This document shows, one piece after another, positions 1 through 6,916 of a stretch of 8,839 nucleotides of DNA. The position numbers were made by a program, and so were the translations under genes. How positions within the stretch are numbered: position 1 is the stretch's first letter; each line of letters opens with the position of its first letter. The notes beneath the pieces were generated by a model. The model had not been told where the DNA came from. It made no database searches and was given only the letters and a program-made list of their open reading frames with translations. The stretch comes from Clostridia bacterium (GTDB taxonomy: Bacteria > Bacillota > Clostridia > Christensenellales > UBA1242): NCBI GenBank assembly GCA_900766395.1, contig CAAFWB010000082.1, positions 1 to 8,839 on the forward strand. The letters run 5' to 3'.

Positions 1-1
1 A

Positions 2-217
2 GGCAATGTCACAACACTTGTAAAAGAATTCGCGGTCACGGCAGAAGGTGCAGACAAAGAATTCCCAACCGAAGTTGTTGGAATCATTCTCCTTGTTCTC
101 GCAATCTTGATTTTGGGCGGAGTTGTTGCATACTTCATCATCACAAGGAAGAAAGTTAAATCTCCAGAACAAATCAAAAAAATGCAAGAAAAGAAAGATG
201 CAAAAAAGAAAAAATAA
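2..217 (+). CDS. C-terminal end of a membrane-anchored extracytoplasmic protein (partial)
   Basis: The reading frame is open from the window edge to a TAA at 215-217, so only the last 71 residues are visible. They show a short hydrophilic stretch, then one clear transmembrane helix at about visible residues 25-47 (V/I/L/G-rich, ending YFIIT). A strongly basic tail follows (RKKVK, then a Lys/Gln/Glu-rich end finishing KKKK). By the positive-inside rule the tail is cytoplasmic and the missing upstream part lies outside the cell. There is no LPxTG motif before the helix, so this looks like a plain C-terminal membrane anchor rather than a sortase substrate. The function of the extracellular part cannot be judged. 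A terminator follows about 30 bp downstream, so the gene ends its transcription unit. Confidence 0.75.
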   Translation, partial: GNVTTLVKEFAVTAEGADKEFPTEVVGIILLVLAILILGGVVAYFIITRKKVKSPEQIKKMQEKKDAKKKK

Positions 218-247
218 TAAAAATTGCATCAAAAACTAAAAATAATT

Positions 248-277
248 AAAAAATCTGCTTTCTAGCAGATTTTTTTA
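248..277 (+). terminator. Rho-independent terminator after the membrane protein gene
   Basis: The stem ATCTGCT (253-259) pairs with AGCAGAT (264-270) around a TTCT loop. An A-run precedes it and a T-run (270-276) follows, so the stem can extend by A-T pairs. It sits 31 bp after the stop codon at 217. The A-run/T-run symmetry means it could also work on the other strand, but no minus-strand gene ends here. Confidence 0.88.
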
Positions 278-294
278 TTGCGTGAAAATGATTA

Positions 295-323
295 TTGTAA
301 TAAAACAAGTTTTATGTTATCAT
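295..323 (+). promoter_or_regulatory. Possible promoter for the HAD phosphatase gene
   Basis: TTGTAA (295-300) and TATCAT (318-323) are separated by 17 bp and match the -35/-10 consensus at 4/6 and 5/6 positions. The predicted transcript start near 330 would overlap the ribosome binding site GAGG (330-333), leaving a leader of only about 9 nt. That is awkward, so a different promoter further upstream is possible. Confidence 0.35.
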
Positions 324-338
324 TGATTTGAGGTATTT

Positions 339-1031
339 ATGAAAACAAAAGCGGTTATTTTTGATTTTGACGGAACTCTCACACGCGGTGGAGAAGGCAG
401 TTGCAGTTGGGCAAGAGTTTGGAAGGCGCTTGATGATGAGGAGACTGACAACAAATTTTATGGAATGTTCGCACGTGGAGAGATTGATGACCCAACATGG
501 ATGAGGCTTATTGAAGAGAGATATAAAGAACTCAAAATGCCAAAAAGTCTGCTTGATGGTTTGGCTGAAAAAATTGAACTCATGCCAGGTCTTGAAAAAA
601 CATTAAAGCATTTTTATGACAATGGTGTGAAAGTTTACGTTGTGTCGGGTGGAGTCAAAAATTTGATTGACATCAAACTTGAGCCTTTCAAAAAATACAT
701 AACAAGAATTGAGGGGTATCAATTCAATTTCAAAAATGGGATTTTTTGCGGGTTTAAGGAAACAAAAGATTGCCTTGATGACAAGCATAAATATGTTGAT
801 GTCATAAAGAAAGAAAACAACATTATTGGAGATGAAATCTTGTTTGTTGGCAACGGCGCAAATGACCAGACAGTCTATCTTTCGGGTGCAAGAACACTTT
901 GCATAAATCCAGATGATGCTGACTACAAAAACTCAAAATATTGGAATTTTTATATTGAAAAGTGTGAAAATTTATTTGAAATCAAAGAATTTCTTGAAAA
1001 GTGCAAACCTTTGAAAGAAATTCAGAAATAG
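339..1031 (+). CDS. HAD-superfamily subfamily IB (SerB-like) phosphatase
   Basis: This 230-aa protein has the length and motif order of HAD-IB phosphatases, the group that includes phosphoserine phosphatase. Motif I is FDFDGTLT with nucleophile D9 and acid/base D11. Motif II is VVSGG with S103. The motif III lysine is probably K149 or K151. Motif IV is GNGAND at 171-176. The segment between motifs I and II (about 20-80) is the helical C1 cap expected for the family. The expected reaction is Mg2+-dependent hydrolysis of a small phosphomonoester in the cytoplasm; the substrate is unknown. In motif IV the usual first Asp (GDGxND) is Asn172, which may weaken metal binding. The ATG at 339 follows GAGG with suitable spacing. 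The stop codon abuts the stop of the convergent oxidoreductase gene. SerB itself is possible but not supported by context. Confidence 0.85.
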   Translation: MKTKAVIFDFDGTLTRGGEGSCSWARVWKALDDEETDNKFYGMFARGEIDDPTWMRLIEERYKELKMPKSLLDGLAEKIELMPGLEKTLKHFYDNGVKVYVVSGGVKNLIDIKLEPFKKYITRIEGYQFNFKNGIFCGFKETKDCLDDKHKYVDVIKKENNIIGDEILFVGNGANDQTVYLSGARTLCINPDDADYKNSKYWNFYIEKCENLFEIKEFLEKCKPLKEIQK

Positions 1032-2228
1032 TTATTTTTCGCGAAGAGGCGAAAATATATCTTCAAATTGATGCTTTTTGCCTGACAGAATATCTTCAAT
1101 GATTTCAACGCCACAAAAAGCGTTTATGATGCCATTTGCTCCAGAACTTGAAAAGAGCAAGTGGTTTTCTTTTTCCAATCGTCCAATAAGCCCCAGATTA
1201 TTTTTTGTTTGCCCAAACAGTCCGCAAAATTTGTGAGTAATTTGAATTTTGCCACGAAGTTCGGGGAAGAGACCGAGAAAAGTCTTTTCAAGTTTTTTGT
1301 AATTTCTTTCTGCTTTTGTTTTTGAAATCGTCCCGTGATATGGGGTGTCTTCGCCACCAAAAATGATTAAGCCTTTTTCAATAAAACGAAAATAGTGATA
1401 TGGCGAAAGGTTGTCTTGCATGAGAGAAAAGTCGAACCAAGAAAAATCTTCTGGAACAGAAATTATTATTGAGTATGAAACAAACAAATCACAGAGTGAT
1501 TTTTGAGAATATAAGGTGTGGTCAAATCCGGTTGCATATATGATTTTGTCACAATAGATTTTTTCGCCAAAAGCAGACGTTGCAACAATTTTTTCTTCTG
1601 TGTTTTCGACATGAATGATTTCTGTGTTTTCGAAAATTTTGTTTTGATTTTTTGAACTATCAATCATTTGTTTCGTGAAAAGGTAAGGATTGAATTCTGC
1701 TCCTCCATTTTGAGAAAAAATGCCCGCCTGAATCGGAAAGGAGTAGGGGTTATTCTGTTTTGTGAACAGGGTTGAATCGAAACCATTTTGTTTTCTAAAC
1801 TCGTGTTCTTTTTCAACTGCTTTTTTTTGAAATATTGAATTTGAGAACAAAAAAGCAGATTTTTTTTGAAAATGACATGAATTGCCGTGTTTTTTGATAA
1901 ATTTTTCAATTTTTTCGATTGAGGAGAGTCCCATATTATAAATGTTGCACACTTGAGCATTTGTTAATTCTTTTTTTAGATTATCACAAAAATCGTCGAG
2001 TTGCCATTCAAGAAGTGCAGTTGCAACAGACGATGCTCCAAACCCGATTCGTGATTTTGTGACAAGTGCGACATCATGTTTCTGTGAGAGATGAAAATTC
2101 AGAATTGCTCCGTCGATCCCGCCGCCCACAATCAATATTTCGCAACACAAATCTTTGTCGAGATATGGATATTGTTTCAACTTTTTGACATTATCAACAA
2201 AAAATGGATTTCCACAAACTGTTTGCAT
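1032..2228 (-). CDS. FAD-dependent oxidoreductase of the DAO (D-amino acid oxidase-like) family
   Basis: This 398-aa protein has an N-terminal Rossmann fold with IVGGGIDGA at about 33-41 (GxGxxG: G35, G37, G40) for binding FAD ADP. The family signature GFGASSVATALLEWQLD follows at about 62-78. A C-terminal SSSGANGIINA segment closes the FAD site, as the G(Y)GGNGI motif does in relatives. The family oxidises amines or amino acids and passes electrons to FAD; the substrate here is unknown. The position that normally holds a Glu/Asp contacting the adenosine ribose (end of beta strand 2, HDVALVTK) reads Thr57. Some related proteins carry a C-terminal Rieske domain; this one does not. The start at 2228 fits the usual length before the Rossmann fold, but no clear ribosome binding site precedes it. 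A CATAAT hexamer lies 6 nt before the ATG. Confidence 0.82.
   Translation of the reverse strand: MQTVCGNPFFVDNVKKLKQYPYLDKDLCCEILIVGGGIDGAILNFHLSQKHDVALVTKSRIGFGASSVATALLEWQLDDFCDNLKKELTNAQVCNIYNMGLSSIEKIEKFIKKHGNSCHFQKKSAFLFSNSIFQKKAVEKEHEFRKQNGFDSTLFTKQNNPYSFPIQAGIFSQNGGAEFNPYLFTKQMIDSSKNQNKIFENTEIIHVENTEEKIVATSAFGEKIYCDKIIYATGFDHTLYSQKSLCDLFVSYSIIISVPEDFSWFDFSLMQDNLSPYHYFRFIEKGLIIFGGEDTPYHGTISKTKAERNYKKLEKTFLGLFPELRGKIQITHKFCGLFGQTKNNLGLIGRLEKENHLLFSSSGANGIINAFCGVEIIEDILSGKKHQFEDIFSPLREK
1036..1055. other. Hairpin at the junction of two convergent genes
   Basis: TTTTCGC (1036-1042) and GCGAAAA (1049-1055) form a 7-bp stem with a GAAGAG loop. It starts 4 bp past the HAD gene stop and lies inside the last codons of the convergent oxidoreductase gene. 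Neither strand has a U-tract after the stem, so it is not a canonical terminator. It could help end or protect transcripts from either side, since there is no other space between the genes. Confidence 0.4.
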
Positions 2229-2263
2229 AATCTTATTATGTCCGATTTTCGAAGGTTTATGGC

Positions 2264-2291
2264 TTGACGAAAAAATATAATGTGATATATT
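2264..2291 (+). promoter_or_regulatory. Promoter of the HipA-like kinase operon (extended -10)
   Basis: TTGACG (-35, 2264-2269) is followed after 16 bp by TATATT (-10, 2286-2291). TGA lies directly before the -10 (2283-2285), giving an extended TGn -10 element. The predicted transcription start, about 7 nt after the -10, falls on or next to the GTG start codon at 2298. No ribosome binding site precedes that codon. The operon may therefore begin with a leaderless or nearly leaderless mRNA. Confidence 0.65.
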
Positions 2292-2297
2292 TATTAT

Positions 2298-3911
2298 GTG
2301 TATAAGATTAATAAACCATATAATATAACTAATAAGCTAAAATCTCGCCGAGAAATATTTGATGGAATTGAGCCAAAATTCTGGATTTCCATTGACGAAA
2401 CAGAGTACTTATATAAGTACAATCCTGATTTTGAAGATGTTACATTCGGCGAAGTGTTTATTAGTGCTTTATGCAAGAGTCTTGGCATCAAATGTGTTGA
2501 TGCAAGTTTTGCGTATGGAACTGTTGGTGGTAAAAAAACAAAAGGTTGCTTGGTTAAGTCATACATTGACGACAATATTTTTGAAAATATTTCACTAATG
2601 AGAATTACGGACAAATTGCAAGAGAAGTGGAGCATATTAAACAACGATTGCACAAGAGAAAGCACACCAGACAACATTTACGAAGATTTAACCAATTATT
2701 TGAAGGGCAAAAATTGTGAAATTGATTCGGGTGTTTTGCAAGATTTGAAAGTTATGGCACTGTTTGATTATGTGACCGCACAAATTGACAGACATGAAAA
2801 AAACATTGAATTTCTGGTGACGAAAAGAGATGGAAAACTTGGCATAAAACTTGCGCCAATGTTTGATAATGGCAGATGTTTTGGTTTTATTTTCGCCAAT
2901 GCTTATGAGAAAAAAAGAGATCGTGCAAATTATGTAACTGGTGAAAGATCTATTCTTGTTATGGATCAGAATTTGTGCCTGAATGATAATTCTATTTGTG
3001 ATTGTGCATTTGGCATTGCCAAAGAGTTGAGTGAAAATCCAGAACTTTATGCACTATTTCAAAGAATGGAAAATTTTGACATTCAAACTTTTATTACAAG
3101 CTTTATGGAAGAAACTGGCGAATATGTTAGTTCTCTGCGTGAAGCACAAGTTGTGGACACCTGGAAACATAGAATTGAAAAAATCAATCACGCCATGCAA
3201 GAATATTCAAAGCCAGAAGTTCGACAACAAATCGCAAGAAAAGTTGAACTAAATCGAAGATCGGAATATATTCGCAAAAATGAACTTTACGAAACAGATT
3301 TTTTTGTAAACTTTTATTTTGACAAAGCAAACAACTCAAAAATACATTCGCTTTCCGAATATATCAAACAAGACGAAGAATATCGACTTCAACTTGAGAA
3401 GTGGGAAAATCTCGAAATTGATGAATTAAAATCTGTTGACGACTATTCTTTGCTTAAAAAAAGATGTAATGAAAATGAAAAGAAATATTTCATGCAAAAA
3501 ATTATTGAAGACCGATTTGACAGAAAGCGTGAAGCAAGAGAATATAAGCGAAATGAGTTAGTTCCAGACTTTTTTACACTTGAACGATTGCAGTTGATCA
3601 AAGATATACGAAGTGGCAAGTCGGATAGAAATGAAACAGAGATTTTGGAAGAATTATTTCAAAAAAAGGTAAACTTTTCAAGGCGTCTTCGTGATTGGGT
3701 GGCATATGGCGATGACCTATTAAAAAAACCGACTTTTGAAGATTATGGAATTGACACAAAAAAGAAATATGATGAAGCGGTAGTCAGAAAATATATTGTG
3801 GACTTTGAGATGGAAGGACACGAACCATGTGATAAATATGATCGTTGGGTTGAAAAGAATAACAAAAAAGGTTTAGTCGAGGAAGCTAATAAGAATCGTT
3901 ATCGTTGGTAA
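2298..3911 (+). CDS. HipA-like kinase paralogue 1 (with C-terminal extension)
   Basis: This 537-aa protein has the HipA/CtkA-type kinase fold. The N-lobe entry motif is GIEPKFWISI (23-32), followed by the ATP-binding lysine K40 in YLYKY. The alpha-C type glutamate is E52 in FGEVFISALCKSLGI. GCLVKSY lies at 83-89. The catalytic loop is QIDRHEKN with D164, H166 and N169. The metal-binding DFG equivalent is APMFDNGR with D190. All key residues are present, so an active ATP-dependent Ser/Thr kinase is likely; the target is unknown. The N-terminal subdomain of classical HipA is absent. Residues 320-480 form a module shared with the next two genes, with WVAYGDDLLKKPT at 467-479. A unique tail of about 55 residues follows. 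The GTG start is the only start codon in frame after an upstream TGA (2283) that keeps the N-terminal motif aligned with the paralogues. It has no ribosome binding site. Confidence 0.82.
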   Translation: MYKINKPYNITNKLKSRREIFDGIEPKFWISIDETEYLYKYNPDFEDVTFGEVFISALCKSLGIKCVDASFAYGTVGGKKTKGCLVKSYIDDNIFENISLMRITDKLQEKWSILNNDCTRESTPDNIYEDLTNYLKGKNCEIDSGVLQDLKVMALFDYVTAQIDRHEKNIEFLVTKRDGKLGIKLAPMFDNGRCFGFIFANAYEKKRDRANYVTGERSILVMDQNLCLNDNSICDCAFGIAKELSENPELYALFQRMENFDIQTFITSFMEETGEYVSSLREAQVVDTWKHRIEKINHAMQEYSKPEVRQQIARKVELNRRSEYIRKNELYETDFFVNFYFDKANNSKIHSLSEYIKQDEEYRLQLEKWENLEIDELKSVDDYSLLKKRCNENEKKYFMQKIIEDRFDRKREAREYKRNELVPDFFTLERLQLIKDIRSGKSDRNETEILEELFQKKVNFSRRLRDWVAYGDDLLKKPTFEDYGIDTKKKYDEAVVRKYIVDFEMEGHEPCDKYDRWVEKNNKKGLVEEANKNRYRW

Positions 3912-3917
3912 AATAAT

Positions 3918-3924
3918 AAAAGGA
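3918..3924 (+). promoter_or_regulatory. Ribosome binding site of kinase paralogue 2
   Basis: AAAAGGA lies 12 nt before the ATG at 3937, in the 25-bp gap after kinase 1. The spacing is longer than ideal, but it is the best purine-rich match in the gap. Its presence contrasts with kinase 1, which has none. Confidence 0.45.
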
Positions 3925-3936
3925 TAAAAAATCAGG

Positions 3937-5418
3937 ATGGAAAAGAGTTCATTGGATATAAGCAAATATTTGAGTTCTCGCAAAAACGCAAGCCTTGGTA
4001 TTGAGTCCAAATTTTGGATTAATATCGCAGGTCAAGATTTTTTATTTAAATATTTTACCGAACGACAATCACAAAGTCGACAACCAACATTGCAAATGCG
4101 TAATTTCAATGAAGTTTTGATTAGTGAAATATGCAAAAAGGTTGGAATTAACTGCGTTGAAGCTTTGTTTGCAAAAGCTGTTTTGGCAGAAGGTTTTGAG
4201 GGAGATTTTTCACTTAATGCAAGAGGGTGCTTGATAAAATCATATCTCACAAAAGACATTATTGAATCAATTCCATTCGAAGATATTGGAGCTTTTTATT
4301 GCGAAAAAAATGATTTGGGCTATTCTGAATTTCATTGTCCTAGCTCCATATGTGAAGCGTTACGTTTTTTTTGCGAAGAGAACGAATATGTCCTTGACCC
4401 GGGAGTTTCTGACCAATTAAAGGCAATGGCTTTGATTGATTATTTAACAGGGCAAACAGACAGACATAATCAAAACATTGAACTTCTATCTTATGTGAAG
4501 AATGGCGAAAAACATCTAAGACTTGCACCACTTTTTGATAATGGCAGAAGCTTTGGAAGCAGAGATCTTGGAGACAAAAATTCTATTATTCCAAGTTCAT
4601 CATTCAACATATTCTATATGATTGGCGGGTTTGATTTGCCAGATTCTGAATATGTTATGTCTGTTGCGAACGGAATTGCTTATGTTTTGCGAAATGATCG
4701 CAAACTGCAAGAATTGTATAAGAAAATTAAAGAAATCAATATCAACGACGAAATTAATGATTTAATTTCAAAATTTGGGGAAGAAATTTCAATCAAAGCA
4801 AGAGCCTTTATTAATCATGTGTGGAACACTTCAATAGAAAGTATTGATAATGCCTTAATTAAATTTGAAGACAAAACTTTTATAAGCAAGGTTGAAGCCG
4901 AAATTGAAAAACAATCTCGCAAAGAATATGTCAACAAAAACAAATTGCTGAAATATGATTGGTTTTTGAATTATCGTTGCTCAAAGCAAAGAGATGAAAA
5001 TGTTTCATTTTTTGAATATAAGCAACAAGATGAAAAATTTCGAAAAGAAATTCAAGATTGGAAAGATTTAAAAACAGACATTATTCCAAATCGAAGAAAT
5101 CACCCCTTTTTAAATCGACAATTCCCAAAAGACGAGATGGAAGGCATGCGCAAGAAGATTGAATCTGAAAGGTCTGTGAGAAGCAAACAAATGTATGACT
5201 ACAAAAGCAGTGATATTGGTGAAAAGTATCCGCATATTCTTGATGCCGATGCAACAAATAGGGCTATTTGGCGAATTTTTACAAACAAAGAAGTTGCGTG
5301 GATATTATATGGAGATGATTGCTGCCAAAAACCAACAATCGAACAAGCATTTTCCGCATACGAAAAAAAGAAAAACAAATTTAACTCAAAAGCAGATATT
5401 GATCAGGGCAGAGAATGA
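3937..5418 (+). CDS. HipA-like kinase paralogue 2 (with C-terminal extension)
   Basis: This 493-aa protein is homologous along its whole length to both neighbouring kinases. Visible parts in order are DISKYLSS (7-14), GIESKFWINI (21-30), ATP lysine K38 in FLFKY, Glu59 in FNEVLISEICKKVGI, RGCLIKSYL (96-104), catalytic loop GQTDRHNQN with D175, H177 and N180, and APLFDNGR with D201. The kinase lobe continues to about residue 310. The shared C-terminal module spans about 327-470 and ends with WILYGDDCCQKPTIE (455-469). The catalytic residues are intact, so it is probably active. It is closer to paralogue 3 than to paralogue 1: both start MEK and share GQTDRH and APLFDNGR. It sits 25 bp after kinase 1 and 34 bp before kinase 3, with no terminator or promoter visible between them, so co-transcription is likely. 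The substrate is unknown. Confidence 0.82.
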   Translation: MEKSSLDISKYLSSRKNASLGIESKFWINIAGQDFLFKYFTERQSQSRQPTLQMRNFNEVLISEICKKVGINCVEALFAKAVLAEGFEGDFSLNARGCLIKSYLTKDIIESIPFEDIGAFYCEKNDLGYSEFHCPSSICEALRFFCEENEYVLDPGVSDQLKAMALIDYLTGQTDRHNQNIELLSYVKNGEKHLRLAPLFDNGRSFGSRDLGDKNSIIPSSSFNIFYMIGGFDLPDSEYVMSVANGIAYVLRNDRKLQELYKKIKEININDEINDLISKFGEEISIKARAFINHVWNTSIESIDNALIKFEDKTFISKVEAEIEKQSRKEYVNKNKLLKYDWFLNYRCSKQRDENVSFFEYKQQDEKFRKEIQDWKDLKTDIIPNRRNHPFLNRQFPKDEMEGMRKKIESERSVRSKQMYDYKSSDIGEKYPHILDADATNRAIWRIFTNKEVAWILYGDDCCQKPTIEQAFSAYEKKKNKFNSKADIDQGRE

Positions 5419-5452
5419 TTTTGAAATCGCACCGATATGTGGTAAATTAAAC

Positions 5453-6916
5453 ATGGAGAAAATTGTGGATATAAACAAATATTTAAAAAGTGCAGAAAAT
5501 GTTTCAATTGGCGTTGATCCCAAGTTTTGGGTTAATATTGACGGCAACAAATATCTATACAAATATTACGAAGAAGAAAAATTTTCAGATACCTGCAGAC
5601 GTGGTCAAATGCGTAGTATAAACGAGGTTTTGGTTGGCATTTTGTGCAAAAAACTTGGCATTGAATGCGTTGAATCGTCTTTTGGCAGTGCCAAGGTTGA
5701 TTACTGTATCAATTTTGGAGGCAAAAAATCAAGTATTGAGAAAATGGACACCAAAGGATGCTTGATCAAATCATATCTAAACAAAGATGTCATTGAGTCG
5801 ATTTCTTTGGCTGAAATGACAGTTTTTGAACAAAGACAAAAAAATGTTATTTTGCTTGTAACCGACCCGACATCAACTTTGGCAACTGCAAAATTCTTTT
5901 GCGATCAAAAAGGGTATGCTCTTGATGATGGCGTATACGAAAAACTCAAAGCAATAGCATTGTTTGATTATGTTTCAGGTCAGACCGACAGGCATGACAG
6001 CAATATTGAGTTTTTGGTTTATAAAAAAGACGGAAAAAAATGTGTTAAACTTGCACCACTTTTTGACAATGGAAGATGCTTTGGTTATCGACGTTTTCCA
6101 AGTTATGAATTGCCAACCCCTCCAATTATGCTTTTCCAAATGAACAAATATTGCGATTCATTTGAACGAGAAGAGTTGTTGAGTTATGTCAATGGCATTG
6201 CATGTGAACTCACCAAAGATAAAGAATTATTTAAACTTTTTGAAAAAATTCAAAAAATTAATATTGATGAAGCGCTAAAAGAACTCTCATTGGTTTATGA
6301 TGAAAAGATTCCTGATGATATTGCAAAATTCATTTCTTACACATGGAAAGATGGCATTCAGTCCATAAATGAAGCATTGGGTAAAATTTCAAACCAAAAT
6401 ATCCGCGAAAAAATTGAATTTAATGTGGAAGCGCACAGACGCAAAGACTATGTTAGTGAAAATAAACTTTTGAGATATGACAATTTTTATTTGCAATATC
6501 GATGTGCAAAGCAAAAGGGTGAGACAAAAACTTTTTACGATTATTTTATGCAAGATAGAGAATATCGAAAAAAGATTGACGATTGGACATCTCAAAAAAT
6601 TGATGAAACACCAAAAATTGAAGATTTTCCTCTCCTGTGCCATCAATTTACGGAACGCCAAAAAGATAAAATGAGGGATTTGATCGAAGAGGAAAGAAGT
6701 GAAAGATGGCGTGAAATAAAACCTTACGCTGCCTTGGTTCAAAAAAAGTATTCGGGTAAAAACAGCAAAGAATGGGGCGTATACGATTTATTCCATGAAC
6801 AACAAAACAAATGGGTTGATTATGGTGATGAATGGGGAGAGCGACCAACAATTGAGGGTGTAATCAAAAAATATAACAAACAAAATAATAAGGACTCAGA
6901 AGGGGGTAGAGTATGA
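5453..6916 (+). CDS. HipA-like kinase paralogue 3 (with C-terminal extension)
   Basis: This 487-aa protein repeats the same layout: DINKYLKS (6-13), GVDPKFWVNI (20-29), ATP lysine K37 in YLYKY, Glu58 in INEVLVGILCKKLGI, KGCLIKSYL (101-109), catalytic loop GQTDRHDSN with D179, H181 and N184, and APLFDNGR with D205. The C-terminal module covers about 328-468 and closes with WVDYGDEWGERPTIE (454-468). The frame stays open upstream into the previous gene. The ATG at 5453 was chosen because MEKIVDINKYLKS lines up with MEKSSLDISKYLSS of paralogue 2 and because it avoids a long overlap. Only a weak GTGG precedes it. The stop overlaps the next gene's start by 4 bp (ATGA). It is probably an active protein kinase of unknown target. 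Confidence 0.82.
   Translation: MEKIVDINKYLKSAENVSIGVDPKFWVNIDGNKYLYKYYEEEKFSDTCRRGQMRSINEVLVGILCKKLGIECVESSFGSAKVDYCINFGGKKSSIEKMDTKGCLIKSYLNKDVIESISLAEMTVFEQRQKNVILLVTDPTSTLATAKFFCDQKGYALDDGVYEKLKAIALFDYVSGQTDRHDSNIEFLVYKKDGKKCVKLAPLFDNGRCFGYRRFPSYELPTPPIMLFQMNKYCDSFEREELLSYVNGIACELTKDKELFKLFEKIQKINIDEALKELSLVYDEKIPDDIAKFISYTWKDGIQSINEALGKISNQNIREKIEFNVEAHRRKDYVSENKLLRYDNFYLQYRCAKQKGETKTFYDYFMQDREYRKKIDDWTSQKIDETPKIEDFPLLCHQFTERQKDKMRDLIEEERSERWREIKPYAALVQKKYSGKNSKEWGVYDLFHEQQNKWVDYGDEWGERPTIEGVIKKYNKQNNKDSEGGRV
6900..6906 (+). promoter_or_regulatory. Strong ribosome binding site for the small HipS-like gene
   Basis: AAGGGGG lies 6 nt before the ATG at 6913, inside the last codons of kinase 3. 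It is the strongest ribosome binding site in the operon. With the ATGA overlap it suggests the small protein is translationally coupled to kinase 3 and could be made in excess over the kinases. Confidence 0.65.

Noticed and set aside
2229..2297. Search for a HipB-like helix-turn-helix gene before the kinase operon
   Set aside because: The gap is only 69 bp and the gene beyond it is an oxidoreductase on the other strand; no HTH gene is present in the window.
2294..2677. 127-codon open frame on the minus strand opposite the start of kinase 1
   Set aside because: It is antisense to a clearly conserved kinase domain, overlaps the promoter and start, and has no ribosome binding site or recognisable motif.
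3937..5418. Possibility that the three kinase genes are recent duplications or an assembly duplication
   Set aside because: The three proteins differ at most positions outside the motifs and the DNA shares only short stretches, so they are old paralogues rather than artefacts.
5195..5452. Upstream in-frame extension of kinase 3 from an ATG at 5195
   Set aside because: It would overlap the end of kinase 2 by over 220 bp in another frame, and the extra residues have no counterpart in the paralogues. The ATG at 5453 aligns with the start of kinase 2.
6389..6742. 117-codon minus-strand frame inside kinase 3
   Set aside because: It is a Phe/Ile-rich shadow of the A-rich coding strand of the conserved C-terminal module.
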